Shown here in pieces: positions 45,535 to 59,560 of a DNA stretch of 64,000 nt (the first letter of the stretch is position 1; each line of letters begins with the position of its first letter). Made by a program: the position numbers and the translations under genes. The stretch covers positions 57,549,829-57,613,828 of the forward strand of contig CM046863.1 of assembly GCA_025617745.1 (NCBI GenBank), written 5' to 3'. The notes under the pieces were generated by a model. That model was not told the DNA's origin. It saw nothing but the letters and a program-made list of their open reading frames with translations, and searched no databases. This DNA comes from Heliocidaris erythrogramma. Taxonomy: Eukaryota; Echinodermata; Echinoidea; Camarodonta; Echinometridae.

Positions 45535-47229
45535 CACTGTTGGTCATAATGGTAGCATAATTTTTTTTTTCTACCTTTCGTACACTATTGGCAACAATAC
45601 GAGTCATTTTTTTGAAAAATAAAGCTTATATCTTCACCGATTTTATTGATAAATCTGTTCTCAACATATGAAATAAAAAATATAAGACAAAAATTCATTC
45701 ATACAAACTTTATACACTGGTTTAAACCACTTTTGACAAACACAATCATCCAGACTTTGGATTCCTTGAAAAAATGTATCGTTTTTGGTAAATGTTTAAC
45801 GATGATAATTTTATCGTGAAAAATGAAATCTTGGGATCTTTTGATGATTGAAGGGAAGTGTTCCTCTTTTTAATCTTGTTGGGTCACTTAGTACCTGGTA
45901 TGGCCACCTCTGGCACGCACCAGTGCCTCCACACGCCGTGGCATACTGTCCACAAGGTTGTTGATGGTGTTCAAGGGCAGTGCATCCCACTCTTCGGTCA
46001 GTGCCTGGGCTAACTCCTGCACATTTTGAGGATGATTGTTTCTCTCATTGATGGCACGGCCCAATGCATCCCAGGCATGCTCAATGGGGGTTCATGTCGG
46101 GGAACAGGCAGGCCAAGGCATCTGCTGCACGTCCTCTGCGTCAAGGAATTCCCTCACCAGACGTGCCCTATGTGATCGAGCGTTGTCGTCTTGGAGCTGA
46201 AAGTTATTGCCATATACTCTTCTCGCGTATGGAAGACAATGGCGTTCCAGGATATCGCGGTACACGACGGCGTTGACGTTTCCTTCAGGTGCAGCCAATG
46301 GCGTTTTTCCGCCATAATGTATTCCGACCCATACCATCACTGAGCCTCCACCTGCTTGATTGGTTTCCTGGACACAGTCATTACGAAGGTTCTCGCCCCA
46401 CAATCGTGGAACCCTCTGCCTCCCATCGGTGCGGTCAAGGATGTACCGGCTTTCATCAGTGAAGATTACATGACGCCAGTGACCAAGCTGCCATCTCCTG
46501 TGCCTCCTAGCCCACTGGAGTCGAGCAACCCGGTGGCGAACAGTGAGAGGTGGAACCTTGGTCATTCGCCGAGCTCTGTAGCCATATTGGACAAGTCTCC
46601 TGTTTACGGTTTCCCGTGAAACATTCACTCCGAGGTGCCTCCTCCACAAGTGGCAAAGACGACTCGCTGGCATTCTCCGGTTCCTACGGCACATGTTCAG
46701 CAGCTGACGGTCATCCCGTGCGGATGTTCTTCGTGGTCGAACTGTAGATCTCTCTGGACTCAAAGTACCCGCCTCTCGATGTCTTCTGAGGATGCGGCAC
46801 ACACAACTCTGCGATAGTCCAAGAATATCTGCAATCTGGGCCTGTGTCTGTCCATTCCGTCGGAGTGCAAGGACCCTCTGACGAATTGCAAGTGCCGTTG
46901 GGCGAGGCATAGTGTAAGGAATCAATGTACCAAATTTGGTAGGAATTGATCAAGCTAACTCTGAAAACGGGCTGTTAACACACGTAGGCTTTCTGCACGA
47001 AATGGACAGCAACACAACAGCAGAAAGGAGGCTCTGCCTTTCATAGCAGCAAACAATAAGATAGGCCACGTTATGGAATGTTTCACTTGACCGACTTTTA
47101 CTTCGACAATACAAAATCATTATGTAATCAATGAACCTGGTCAATATTATCTATTTAGGCGTTTAAATATGATTAAATCAACGGATGACTATGAAAATAC
47201 GAATTATGCTAACATTATGACCAACAGTG
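45535..47229 (-). mobile_element. Tc1-type transposon, full length
   Basis: CACTGTTGGTCATAATGGTA at 45535 and the inverse of its near-identical partner ending 47229 are the terminal repeats (about 28 bp). TA flanks both sides (45533-45534, 47230-47231). Length 1695 bp, with one transposase gene on the minus strand. The element is structurally complete, but the transposase carries a stop. Confidence 0.85.
45888..46925 (-). pseudogene. Tc1-type DD34E transposase, one internal stop
   Basis: The 345-codon frame runs from ATG at 46925 to TAA at 45890-45888. It has an N-terminal helix-turn-helix (TQAQIADILGLSQSCVCRIL, residues 27-46), a second DNA-binding helix region (SRETVNRRLVQYG), then VIFTDES (Asp 157) and LQDDNARSHRA (Asp 247). 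The catalytic Glu in PIEHAWD is 34 residues after Asp 247, giving DD34E. A TGA at 46094-46092 falls where the family has SPDMNP. It results from a missing G and an extra C a few bases apart, which cancel in frame, so the C-terminus remains readable to PRRVEALVRARGGHTRY. The enzyme would cut and paste the element at TA. Confidence 0.85.
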
Positions 47230-48632
47230 TATAAGGTTTCTGGTAGTTCAAACATTCAATTGTTATTATTGCTACATAATATAACACCATTATATTCAAC
47301 TCCAACACGTTCAATCTGATAATCAAAGAACTATTTTCAAGAATTTCCAAATGAATGACTAGATGACAGACTATTGCACAGTACACTTTCAACAGTACAC
47401 ACACAGGCAAAAATACACCTACACACTGGCTCTATACCCGTACTGCACGCGATGAATCACATTCCTTGCATATATACCTCCCTTTCCAATTCCCACGCTA
47501 CTTTTTTCCTTGGGCTAAAAATAACACAAGCTATCGATAGTTGAGGTCCTTCGCGTAGCTATACCATTTTGGGACAGGATGAATGATAAATTGGGGACAA
47601 AATCACAGACTCATAAAAACTTTAAGCAAGGTCAGTTTGCTAATAATACGAAACTTTTCAGATTCTGCATGTAAGTAAAGATATTACTTCTCTCATTTTG
47701 TGACTTTATCCGACTCGATCCCTTACTGCTCGGGGTGTCATTTTTCAACCCCCCCCCCCCCCCCCCTGTACAGAGTCGACGAATCCAAAATCACGCTGTG
47801 CCAGCATAAATGACTAGAATAAATGATTCCACTTTGAAATGGGCATGCACTTTCAAGAATGACAGACAAACGAACATAAATAAGATAGTTCTGAATATAA
47901 AAAGTACATTGTATCACTATTTCAGAATATAACAGATTACTTTTCTAAATGATAGCTTTCATAAAGATTTCATTTCAATTGAATGGTGTAAATCACATGC
48001 ATATTTAGCTTGGGAACAGTCCCTCTCAAACTGCATGTCCCTTTTTGATGAGTGTCGTGTTCCTAGACTTGCAAGAGCATGCACTGCGCTTACGTTGCCG
48101 TCTTTCCAAGGCCAAAGAGTGGACGTACGTCATGATCCATTTTTAGAAAATCAATGTCGCGAATGGGTTAATAAACGAAGTTAATGTTTAAAATTGCTGC
48201 TTAAAGCTGTCCGGATTTTCTTCGGCCCGTATACGTACCTTAAATGAAAGCTTGGAGAGATGCAGTGTCGGATGATAAAACCTTCTTGGGGAAATGGCGA
48301 AATTTTAAGCTTCTTTTGAGAACACAAATAGCAAAGCTGCGACCTCAAAAATCTCCCCTCGACCAAGCGCGCATACTTTGATCAAGGGGCCGCCCGGGGC
48401 GCGGGCCGGCCGAGCGGAAGTGCCATTGGCATTGCACGGTAAACGGCGTGCTGGAGCGCGATGCTATTCCACATCGCCAGAAGTAGATCTCCAAAATATT
48501 CATGAAATTCATGAAATTGCCAATATGTAATGATGTAAACCTAATTTTGATATGAAATTGGCGCCTAGGTTAGACTGTAAACTTATTAAATTATGACAGC
48601 GTAAAATGACTGATGATGCAGTATAGATTATT
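47230..48632. other. Intergenic DNA, nothing coding recognised
   Basis: Contains a poly-C run (47750-47766) and a sharp GC-rich patch at 48385-48420 (CCGCCCGGGGCGCGGGCCGG). No splice-bounded ORF is convincing. Confidence 0.45.
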
Positions 48633-50539
48633 AGGTGGTCTGTCGGTATCGACAGATCACCTTTTAGTTTTGTCACGATTTTTCTTCTTTATTACGTGGT
48701 CTGTCGGTATCGACAGATCACCTATTAGTTTTGTCAGAATTTTCTTCTTTATTTCTTTATTTATTTTTATTACAAAATGTTGTGGCCACCAAATCTCAAA
48801 AGTTTCATGTCATGTATGAGGTCAATCATGAACATGATCCATTAAGCTTTTGGAGGTCATCAAGTCATCGTGACGTCATCAAGACGCCATTTTGTAAATT
48901 TACAAGATCGATTATATCTTCATAATCGATCATCAAAAATCAACTATATTCACATCACATAAACTTCACATGACGGGTCATCAAGTCATGTCCTCAAAGG
49001 TCATCTAGAGGTCAGGATGTGCGCGTACGCGCGCGTCAAAATTTAAAAATGCTCAAAATCACGTAGGATCAAGTCTGCACACGTTTCAGGTCATTTTGAG
49101 CATTTCAAAAATGTCCGTGCGTAAGCGTCCGCGCGCGTGTTTTACGCGCGCGCAAGTCGTAAATAACGTTAAAACGCTGTTTTTGCGATTGATTTGCAAT
49201 CCTGACACTTTTCTTCATCATTTCCATCAACTTGGAATCAATTTCAATCAATAAAAAGGTCGTACGGGCGCGTCAAACTTCAAAATCCGTGCGCGCATCT
49301 ATGGCGAAAATAACGTAAAAACGTGCAAAAACATGCCTCTACAAAATTAACTCTAGCTCTTTAAATAGTCCATAAACCCCCCCAATTTGTTTTCATCATC
49401 AGGTAGGGTATGAATCATCAATTTCATTTCATGTATCATTTGACCCTTATAAACATTATGACGTCATCAAAATGGCGCCAGAAGTCAAAATTTCAATTTT
49501 TCATGTTTTGACGTCATAACATTTATGCAAATTTGGCTCTAGATTCGTAATTATTGGTCGTTTTTCGCCCAGATTTTCATATGTTGTAGCTGAGGCAATT
49601 TCCTACAAAATCAGTCACCTCCATTTTACATTTTAATGACGTCATCACAGTGAAATTTTCAATGAAAGATGCCATGTCAGAATTTTCCCTATTTGCGTGT
49701 TATGTCTATGGAAGATGATTTTTTTTCGAATCATGAATCTACATGACATTGTTCTCTGAGCTGTATCTCAGTTGTTTTTGGTCTATTTTCTTCCAGATTT
49801 TAGTATGTTATAGCTGAGACTATAAGCTTTTACAAGTGTGGTCTCCAATTTTTGATCAGATGTCGGGATCATGCCCAATTTTTCACTACAAAATGGGATT
49901 TGAGAATCCCGTTTTTCGTTTACGTGTTATCTCTATGGGAAATGTTTTGGTATATTGGTCAAAGCACTTGCCTCTCACTCCGGTGACCCAGGTTCGATCC
50001 CCGGTGGGTCCATTAAAATTTTTTTTTTTTTTTTGCTTCTTTTTGCCTTTCATTTTACCATCTTCTTCGACTATTATAACATAAGCAATCACAAACAAAG
50101 TAATAAAATGTCTTATTTTGCATGTTATGTCTATTAGAAAGTAGTGTGCAGTAGTTTATGTATAACCCTATGGAAATTTCTCAAAATTGGCTTAGTCAAT
50201 TATCTTCAAATTTTCGTCAGTCATCAGTCCTAATAAGGTCAAGTTCGCGCATCTTTTTCAAGGTCATCAGATTATCGTGACGTCATCCAGGCGACATTTT
50301 GTAAAAATCAACTTATGGTCGTATCTTCATAACGAAATGTGATTTCTCTTTCATATTTGGCATGGTTAAGGTCACTGTCATTGCAGTCATGGTCATCACC
50401 ATTATCATCACCATCACCATCACCATCATCATCATTATATCATTTCCCCATTATTATGATCATCCTGATTACAATCATGATCATACAAATTGAAAGACAG
50501 ACCACCTAATTCGTCCTCATGACGAATTAAATTCTAGTT
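48633..50539 (+). mobile_element. Helentron-like unit F (doubled 5' end, short microsatellite)
   Basis: The 5' hairpin occurs at 48633 and again at 48694. The tRNA-like module is at 49948-50011. The (ATC)n tract is almost lost (50396-50443), making the unit only 1.9 kb. Its CTAGTT end is joined directly to unit G. Confidence 0.75.
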
Positions 50540-52761
50540 AGGTGGTCTGTCGGTATCGACAGATCACCTATTAATTTTGTCAAGATTTTTCTTTATTTTT
50601 AGGTGGTCTGTCGGTATCGACAGATCACCTTTTAATTTTGTCAGAATTTTCTTTTTCTTTATTTCTTCTTTTTATAACAAAATCTTGTGGCCACCAAATC
50701 TCAAAATCGGCCAGGTCAATATCATCGAGTTTCATGTCATGTATGAGGTCAATCATGGACATGGTCCATTAAGCTTTTGGAGGTCAACAGGTCATCGTGA
50801 CGTCATCAAGACGCCATTTTGTAAATTTACAAGATCGATTATATCTTCATAATCGATCATCAAAAATCAACTATATTCACATCACATAAACTTCACATGA
50901 CAGGTCATCAAGTCATGTCCTCAGAGGTCATCTAGAGGTCAGGACGTGCGCGTACGCGCGCGTCAAAATTTAAAAATGCTCAAAATCATGTAGGATCAAG
51001 TCTGCACACGTTTCAGGTCATTTTGAGCATTTCAAAAATTTGCGCGCGTACACGGGTGCGTGCGCGTTTTCCCGTATTCCACTATGACGGAGACTAAACT
51101 CGCCGTTTTTTCTTGTGTACTCTCATAGAACATCAAATTCGGAGCAATTTGATACCCATTCTATCTTTCTACGACCATTAATAAGGAAATTATCGTCCGT
51201 CAAAGTTTGCAGCACGCGCGGGCGCGATCCCTCACTATAGGCCATATATGGGCAAAAACATGCCTATACAAAATTCACTGTAGCTCGTTAGATAGTCCGT
51301 TGACCCCCAAATTTTTTGTCATCATCAGGTAGGGTATGAATCATAGATGTCATTTCATGTATCATTTGACCCTTATAAACATTATGACGTCATCAAAATG
51401 GCGCCAGAAGTCAAAATTTCCATTTTTCATGTTTTGACGTCATCACATTTATGCAAATTTGGCTCTAGATTCGTAATTATTGGTCGTTTTTCGCCCAGAT
51501 TTTAATATGTTGTAGCTGAGGCAATTTCCTACAAAACCATTTTCCACCATTTTTCATTTTGATGACGTCATCACAGTGAAATTTTCAATTAAAGATGCCA
51601 TGTCAGAATTTTCCCTATTTGCGTGTTATGTCTATGGAAGATTTTTTTTTCTAATCATGAATCTACATGACATTGTTCTCTGAGCTGTATCTCAGTTGTT
51701 TTAGGTCTATTTTCTTCCAGATTTTAGTATGTTATAGCTGAGACTACAAGCTTTTATAAGTGTGGTCTCCAATTTTGATTAGATGTCGGGATTCTGCCCA
51801 ATTTCTCACTACAAAGTGGGATTTGAGAATCCCGTTTTTCGTTTACGTGTTATCTCTATGGGAAATGTTTTGGTATATTGGTCAAAGCACTTGCCTCTCA
51901 CTCCGGTGACCCAGGTTCGATCCCCGGTGGGTCCATTAAAAATTTTTTTTTTTTTTTGCTTCTTTTTGCCTTTCATTTTACCATCTTCTTCGACTATTAT
52001 AACATAAGCAATCACAAACAAAGTAATAAAATGTCTTATTTTGCATGTTATGTCTATTAGAAAGTAGTGTGCAGTAGTTTATGTATAACCCTATGGAAAA
52101 TCTGATTCCCTGAAGTGTATTAAAGCTATCCTGCAATATCATTAGTCCTATTTGATATCACAATTTCTCAAAATGATAATGATGTTGATGATAATCATGA
52201 TGATGATCACCATTATCATCATCATCATCATCACCATCATCATCATTATATCATTATCATGATAATCATCAACATCAATATCTTCATTACTGTCATGATA
52301 TTCATGATGATGATGATGATGATGATGATTATCATCAACATCATTATCATCAGCACTGTCATGATGATATAATGATCATCATCATGATTATCTTCAACAT
52401 CATTATCATCATCACTGTCATGATGATATTCATGATGATGATGATGATATAATATCATCACCGTCATGATCATCATTGCTATTATTATTGTCATCACCAT
52501 CATTATATCACCTTCATCATGATAATCATCACCATTATCATGATTGTTATCTTGCACAAATATTATCACATCTTCCAATGACCGTTCCACACATTTTCTA
52601 CATTCCTGTCCTCAAGAAGCATCTCCATGCGTGGCATTCTTGACTTCCTATCTTCAGTTTGGTATTTCCCCATTATTATGATCATCCTGATTACAATGAT
52701 GATCATACCAATTGAAAGACAGACCACCTAATTCGTCCTCATGACGAATTAAATTCTAGTT
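50540..52761 (+). mobile_element. Helentron-like unit G (doubled 5' end, alternative core cassette)
   Basis: The 5' hairpins start at 50540 and 50601. At about 51037-51310 the usual CG-rich core is replaced by an alternative sequence (GTACACGGGTGCGTGCGCG onward) shared only with unit I. The tRNA-like module is at 51871-51934, (ATC)n at 52180-52555, and the end is at CTAGTT. Confidence 0.75.
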
Positions 52762-55023
52762 ATTTCTTCTTTTTATTACAAATTGTTGTGGCCACCAAAT
52801 CTCCAAATCGACCAGGTCAATATCATCGAGTTTCATGTCATGTATGAGGTCAATCATGGACATGGTCCATTAAGCTTTTGGAGGTCATCAGGTCAACGTG
52901 ACGTCATCAAGACGCCATTTTGTAAATTTACAAGATCGATTATATCTTCATAATCGATCATCAAAAATTAACTATATTCACATCACATAAACTTCACTTG
53001 ACGGGTCATCAAGTCATGTCCTCACAGGTCATCTAGAGGTCAGGACGTGCGCGTACGCGCGCGTCAAAATTTAAAAATGCTCAAAATCACGTAGGATCAA
53101 GTCTGCACACGTTTCAGGTCATTTTGAGCATTTCAAAAATTTCCGTGCGTAAGCGTCCGCGCGGGCGTTTTACGCGCGCGCAAGTCGTAAATACCGTTAA
53201 AACGGTGGTTTTTCAATTGATTTGCAATCCTGACACTTTTCTTCATCATTTCCATTAACTTGGAATCAATTTCAATCAATAATAAGGTCGTACGGGCGCG
53301 TCAAATTTCAAAATCCGTGCGCGCGTCTATGGCGAAAATAACGTAAAAACATGCAAAAACATGCCTCTACAAAATTAACTCTGAGCTCTTTAAATATTCC
53401 ATAAACCCCGATTTTTTTTTCATCTTCGGGTAGGGGATGAATCATAGATATGATTTCATGTATCATTTGACCCTTATAAACATTATGACGTCATCAAAAT
53501 GGCGCCAGAAATCCAAATTTCAATTTTTCATGTTTTGACGTCATCACATTCATGCAAATTTGGCTCTAGATTCGTAATTATTGGTCGTTTTTCGCCAAGA
53601 TGTTGATATGTCATAGCTGAGGCAATTTCCTACAAAATCAGTTGCCACCATTTTTCATTTTGATGACGTCATCACAGTGAAATTTTCAATTAAAGATGCC
53701 ATGTCAGAATTTTCCCTATTTGCGTGTTATGTCTATGGAAGATGATTTTTTTTCGAATCATGAATCTACATGACACTGTTCTCTGAGCTGTATCTCAGTT
53801 GTTTTTGGTCCATTTTCTTCCAGATTTTAGTATGTTATAGCTGAGACTATAACCTTTTATAAATGTCGTCTCCAATTTTTGATCAGATGTCGGGATCATG
53901 CCCAATTTTTCACTCCAAAATGTGATTTGAGAATCCCGTTTTTCGTTTACGTGTTATCTCTATGGGAAATGTTTTGGTATATTGGTCAAAGCACTTGCCC
54001 CTCACTCCGGTGACCCAAGTTCGATCCCCGGTGGGGCCATTAAAAAAAAAATTTTTTGGCTTATTTTTGCCTTTCATTTTACCATCTTGTTCGACTATTA
54101 TATCATATACAATCACATACCATGTACTAAACTGCCATATTTTGGATGTTATGTCTATTGGAAAGTAGTGTGCAGTAGTTTATGTATAACCCTATGGAAA
54201 ATTAAAGCTATCCTGCAATATCATGAGTCCTATTTGATATCACAATTTCTCAAAATTGGCTTACTCAATTATCTTCAAATTTTCGTCAGTCATCGGTCCT
54301 AATAGGGTCAAGTTCCCCCATCTTTTTCAAGGTCATCAGGTTATCGTGACGTCATGTAGGCGCCATTTTGTACAAATCAACTTATGGTCGTATCTTCATA
54401 ACGAAATGTGATTTCTCTTTCATATTTGGCATGGTTAAGGTCACTGTCATTTCAGTCATTCATGGTCATCACCATTATCGTGGTCATCATCATCATCACC
54501 ATCATCATCATGATTATCATCAACATCATTATCATCATCACTGTCATCATATTCATGAAGTTGATGATGATAATGATGATTAACAACATAATTATCATTT
54601 TTACTCTCATGATCATATAATGATCATCATCATGATTATCATCAACATCATTATCATCATCACTGTCATGATATAATGATCGTCATCATGATTATCATCA
54701 ACATCATTATCATCATCGCTGTCATGATATTCATGATGATGCTGATGATTATCATCAACTTCATTATCATCATCACTGTTATGATGATATAATGATGATG
54801 ATGGTGATGATATAATATCACCGTAATGATAATCATCACCATTATCATGATTGTTATCTTGCACAAATATTATCACATCTTCCAATTACCGTTTCACACA
54901 TTTTTCTAAATTCCTGTCCTCAAGAAGCATCTCCATATTATGAACATCCTGATTACAATCATGATCGTACAAAGTGAAAGACAGACCACCTAATTCGTCC
55001 CCATGACGAATTAAACTCTAGTT
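52762..55023 (+). mobile_element. Helentron-like unit H (5' hairpin missing)
   Basis: Starts at ATTTCTTCTTTTTATTAC right after unit G, without the 5' hairpin; otherwise full. The tRNA-like module (53975-54038) has a B-box change to AGTTCGATCCC. (ATC)n is at 54460-54850. Confidence 0.7.
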
Positions 55024-55037
55024 TTTATTTATTTATT

Positions 55038-57251
55038 AGGTGGTCTGTCATTTATGACAGACCTCCTTTTAATTTTGTCAGAATTTTCTTCTTTATTTCT
55101 TTATTTCTTTTTATTGCAAATTTTTGTTCCCACCAAATCTCAAAATCGGCCAAGTCAATATCATCGAGTTTCATGTCATGTATGAGGTCAATCATGGACA
55201 TGGTCCATTAAGCTTTTGGAGGTCATCAGGTCATCGTGACGTCATCAAGACGCCATTTTGTAAATTTACAAGATCGATTATATCTTCATAATCGATCATC
55301 AAAAATCAACTATATTCACATCACATAAACTTCACTTAACGGGTCGTCAAGTCATGTCCTCAGAGGTCATCTAGAGGTCAGGACGTGCGCGTACGCGCGC
55401 GTAAAAAATTAAAAATGCTCAAAATCATGTAGGATCAAGTCTGCACACATTTCAGGTCATTTTGAGCATTTCAAAAATTTACGCGCGAACACGGGTGCGT
55501 GTGCGTTTTCCCATATTCCACCATGACGGAGCCTAAAATCGCCGTTTTTTTTCATCTACTCTCATAGAACACAAAATTCTGAGCAATTTGATACCTTTTC
55601 TATCTTTCTATGACAATTAATAAGGAAATTATCGTCCGTCAAAGTTTGCAGCACGCGCGGGCGAGATCCCTCACTATAGGCCATATATGGGCAAAAACAT
55701 GGCTATACGAAATTCACTGTAGCTCGTTAGATAGTCCGTTGACCCCCAAATTTTTTGTCATCATCAGGTAGGGTATGAATCATATATGTCATTTCATGTA
55801 TCATTTCACCCTTATAACCATTATGACGTCATCAAAATGGCGCCAGAAATCAATATTTCCATTTTTCATGTTTTGACGTCATCACATTTATGCAAATTTG
55901 GTTCTAGATTCGTAATTATTGGTCGTTTTTCGCCCAGATTTTAATATGTTGTAGCTGAGGCAATTTCCTACAAAATCAGTCACCACCATTTTTCAATTTG
56001 ATGACGTCATCACAGTGAAATTTTCAATTAAAGATGCCATGTCAGAATTTTCCCTATTTGCGTGTTATGTCTATGGAAGATGATTTTTTTTTCGAATCAT
56101 GAATCTACATGACATTGTTCTCTGAGCTGTATCTCAGTTGTTTTTGGTCTATTTTCTTCCAGATTTTAGTATGTAATAGCTGAGACTATAAGCTTTTATT
56201 ATTGTGGTCTCCAATTTTTGATCAGATGTCGGGATCATGCCCAATTTTTCACTACAAAATGGGATTTAAGAATCCTGTTTTTCGTTTACGTGTTATCTCT
56301 ATGGGAAATATTTTGGTATATTGGTCAAAGCACTTGCCTCTCACTCCGGTGACCCAGGTTCGATCCCCGGTGGGGCCATTTTTTTTTTTTTTTTTTTTGC
56401 TCCTTTTTGCCTTTCATTTTACCATCTTGTTCGAGTATTATATCATATACAATCACAAACCATGTACTAAACTGCCTTATTTTGCGTGTTGTCTATTGAA
56501 AAGTAGTGTGCAGTAGTTTATGTATATCCCTATGGAAAATCTGATTCCCTGAAGTGTATTAACGCTATTTCATATCACAATTTCTAAAAATTGGCTTACT
56601 CAATTATCTTCAAATTTTCGTCAGTCATCGGTCCTAATAAGGTCAAGTTCCCACATCTTTTTCAAGGTCATCTATGCGCCATTTTGTAAAATTCAACTTA
56701 TTGTCGTATCTTCATAACGAAATGTGATTCCTCTTTTATATTTGGCACGGTTAAGGTCACTGTCATTGCAGTCATGGTCATCACCATTATCCCCATTAAC
56801 ACCATCATCATCATTATATCATAAATCATCTTCATAATCCCCATCACCATAATCATCACCATTATCACATCATCAATCTTCATCATTATCCCCTTCATTA
56901 TCGTGATTATCATCACCATAATAATCATCATTACATCATCATCATCATCATTATTACCATCGCTGTCATGATCATCATCGCTATTATTATTATATCATCA
57001 CCATCATCATTATATCATCATACTCATTATAACCATCATTATATCATCTTCATCATCACCATAATCAGTTTACAATGACACATTTTGCTACATTCATGTC
57101 CTCAAGAAGCATCTGCATTCATGGCATTCTTGACTTCCTATCTTCTGTTTAGCATTTCCTCATTATTATGATCATCCTGATTACGATCATGAGCATACAA
57201 ATTGAAAGACAGACCACCTAATTCGTCGTCATGACGAATTAAACTCTAGTT
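55038..57251 (+). mobile_element. Helentron-like unit I (TCATTTATGA hairpin, alternative core cassette)
   Basis: The 5' hairpin is the same variant as unit C. The core at 55478-55745 is the cassette shared with unit G. The tRNA-like module (56314-56377) is followed by a run of about 20 T. (ATC)n is at 56780-57065 and the end at CTAGTT. Confidence 0.75.
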
Positions 57252-59502
57252 TTTATTACAAAATGTTGTGGCCACCAAATCTCAAAATCGGCCAGGTCAA
57301 TATCATCAAGTTTCATATCATGTATGAGGTCAATCATGGACATGGTCCATTAAGCTTTTGGAGGTCATCAGGTCATCCTGACGTCATCAAGACGCCATTT
57401 TGTAAATTTACAAGATCGATTGTATCTTCATAATCGATCTTCAAAAATCAACTATATTCACAACACATAAACTTCCCTTGACGGGTCATCAAGTCATGTC
57501 TTCACAGGTCATCTAAAGGTCAGGACGTGCGCGTACGCGCACGTCAAATTTTAAAAATGCTCAAAATCACGTAGGATCAAATCTGCACACGTTTCAGGTC
57601 ATTTTTAGCATTTCAAAAATGTCCGTGCGTAAGCGTCCGCGCGCGCGTTTTACGCGCGTGCAAGTCGTAAATAACATTAAAACGCTGTTTTTTCGATTGA
57701 TTTGCAATCCTGACATTTTTCTTCATCATTTCCATCAACTTGGAATCAATTTAAATCAATAATAAGGTCGTACGGGCGCGTCAAAGTTCAAAATCCGTGC
57801 GCGCATCTATGGCGAAAATAACGTAAAAACGTGCAAAAACATGCCTCTACAAAATTAACTCTAGCTCTTTAAATAGTCCATAAACCCCCAATTTTTTTCA
57901 TCATCAGGTAGGGTATGAATCATAGATATGATTTCATGTATCATTTGACCCTCATAAATATTATGACGTCATCAAAATGGCGCCAGAATTCAAAATTTCC
58001 ATTTTTCATGTTTTGACGTCATCACATTTATGCAAATTTGGCTCTAGATTCGTAGTTATTGGTCGTTTTTCGCCCAGATTTTCATATGTTGTAGCTGAGG
58101 CAATTTCCTACAAAATCAGTGACCACCATTTTTCAATTTGATGACGTCATCACAGTGAAATTTTCAATTAAAAATTCCATGTCAGAATTTTCCCTATTTG
58201 CGTGTTATGTCTATGGAAGATGATTTTTTTTCGAATCATGAATCGACATGCCATTGTTCCCTGAGCTGTATCTCAGTTGTTTTGGGTCTATTTTCTTCCA
58301 GATTTTAGAATGTTATAGCTGAGACTATAAGCTTTTATAAGTGTGGTCTCCAATTTTTGATCAGATGTCGGGATCATGCCCAATTTTTCACTACAAAATG
58401 TGATTTAAGAATCCCGTTTTTCGTTTACGTGTTATCTCTATGGGAAATATTTTGGTATATTGGTCAAAGCACTTGCCTCTCACTCCGGTGACCCAGGTTC
58501 GATCCCCGGTGGGGATTTTACCATCGTGTTCTACTATTATAACATAAGCAATCACAAACCACGTAATAAAATCTTATTTTGCATGTTATGTCTATTAGAA
58601 AGTAGTGTGCAGTAGTTTATGTACAACCCTATGAACCCTATGATTCCCTGACGTGTATTAAAGCTATCCTGCAATATCATTAGTCCAATTGATATCACAA
58701 TTTCTCAAATTGGCTCACTCAATTATCTTCAAATTTTCTTCAGTCATCGGTCCTAATAAGGTCAAGTTCCCACATCTTTTTCAAGGTTATCGTGACGTCA
58801 TCTAGGTGCCATTTTGTACAAATGAACTTATGGTTGTATCTTCTTCACTAAATGTCATTTCTCTTTCATATTTGGAAGGGCTAAGATCAATGTCATTTCA
58901 GTCATGGTCATCACCATTATCATCATCATCATCATCACCATCATCATCATTATATCATTATCATGATAATCATCAACATCATTATCATCATCACTGTCGT
59001 GATATTCATGATGATGATGATAATGATGATCATCAACTTCATTATCATCATTACTGTCATGATATAATGATCATCATCACGGTCATGACGATATAATGAT
59101 CATCATGATGATCATCAACATCATTATCATCATCACTGTCATGATATTCATGATGATGATGATTATCAACATCATTATCATCATCACTGTCATGATGATA
59201 TTCATGATGATGATGAAGTAATATCATCACCGTCATGATCATCATTGATATTATTGTCATCACCTTCATCATGATAATCATCACCATTATCATGATTGTT
59301 GTCTTGCACAAACATTATCACATCTTCCAATGACCGTTTCAAACATTTTCTACATTCCAGTCCTCAAGAAGCATTTCCATGCGTGGCATTCGTGACTTCT
59401 TCAGTTTGGTATTTCCCCATTATCATCCTGATTAAAATCATGATTATACAAATTAAAAGACAGACCACCTAATTCGTCCTCATGACGAATTAAATTCTAG
59501 TT
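57252..59502 (+). mobile_element. Helentron-like unit J (5' hairpin missing)
   Basis: Abuts unit I and starts at TTTTATTACAAAATGTTG. Its 3' half, from about 58140, is almost identical to units K and L, including a deletion just after the tRNA-like module (GGTGGGGATTTTACC), whereas its 5' half resembles units A-F. Confidence 0.7.
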
Positions 59503-59560
59503 GTTATTATTATTATTTATTATTATGATTATTATTGTGATTATGATTATTATTATTATT

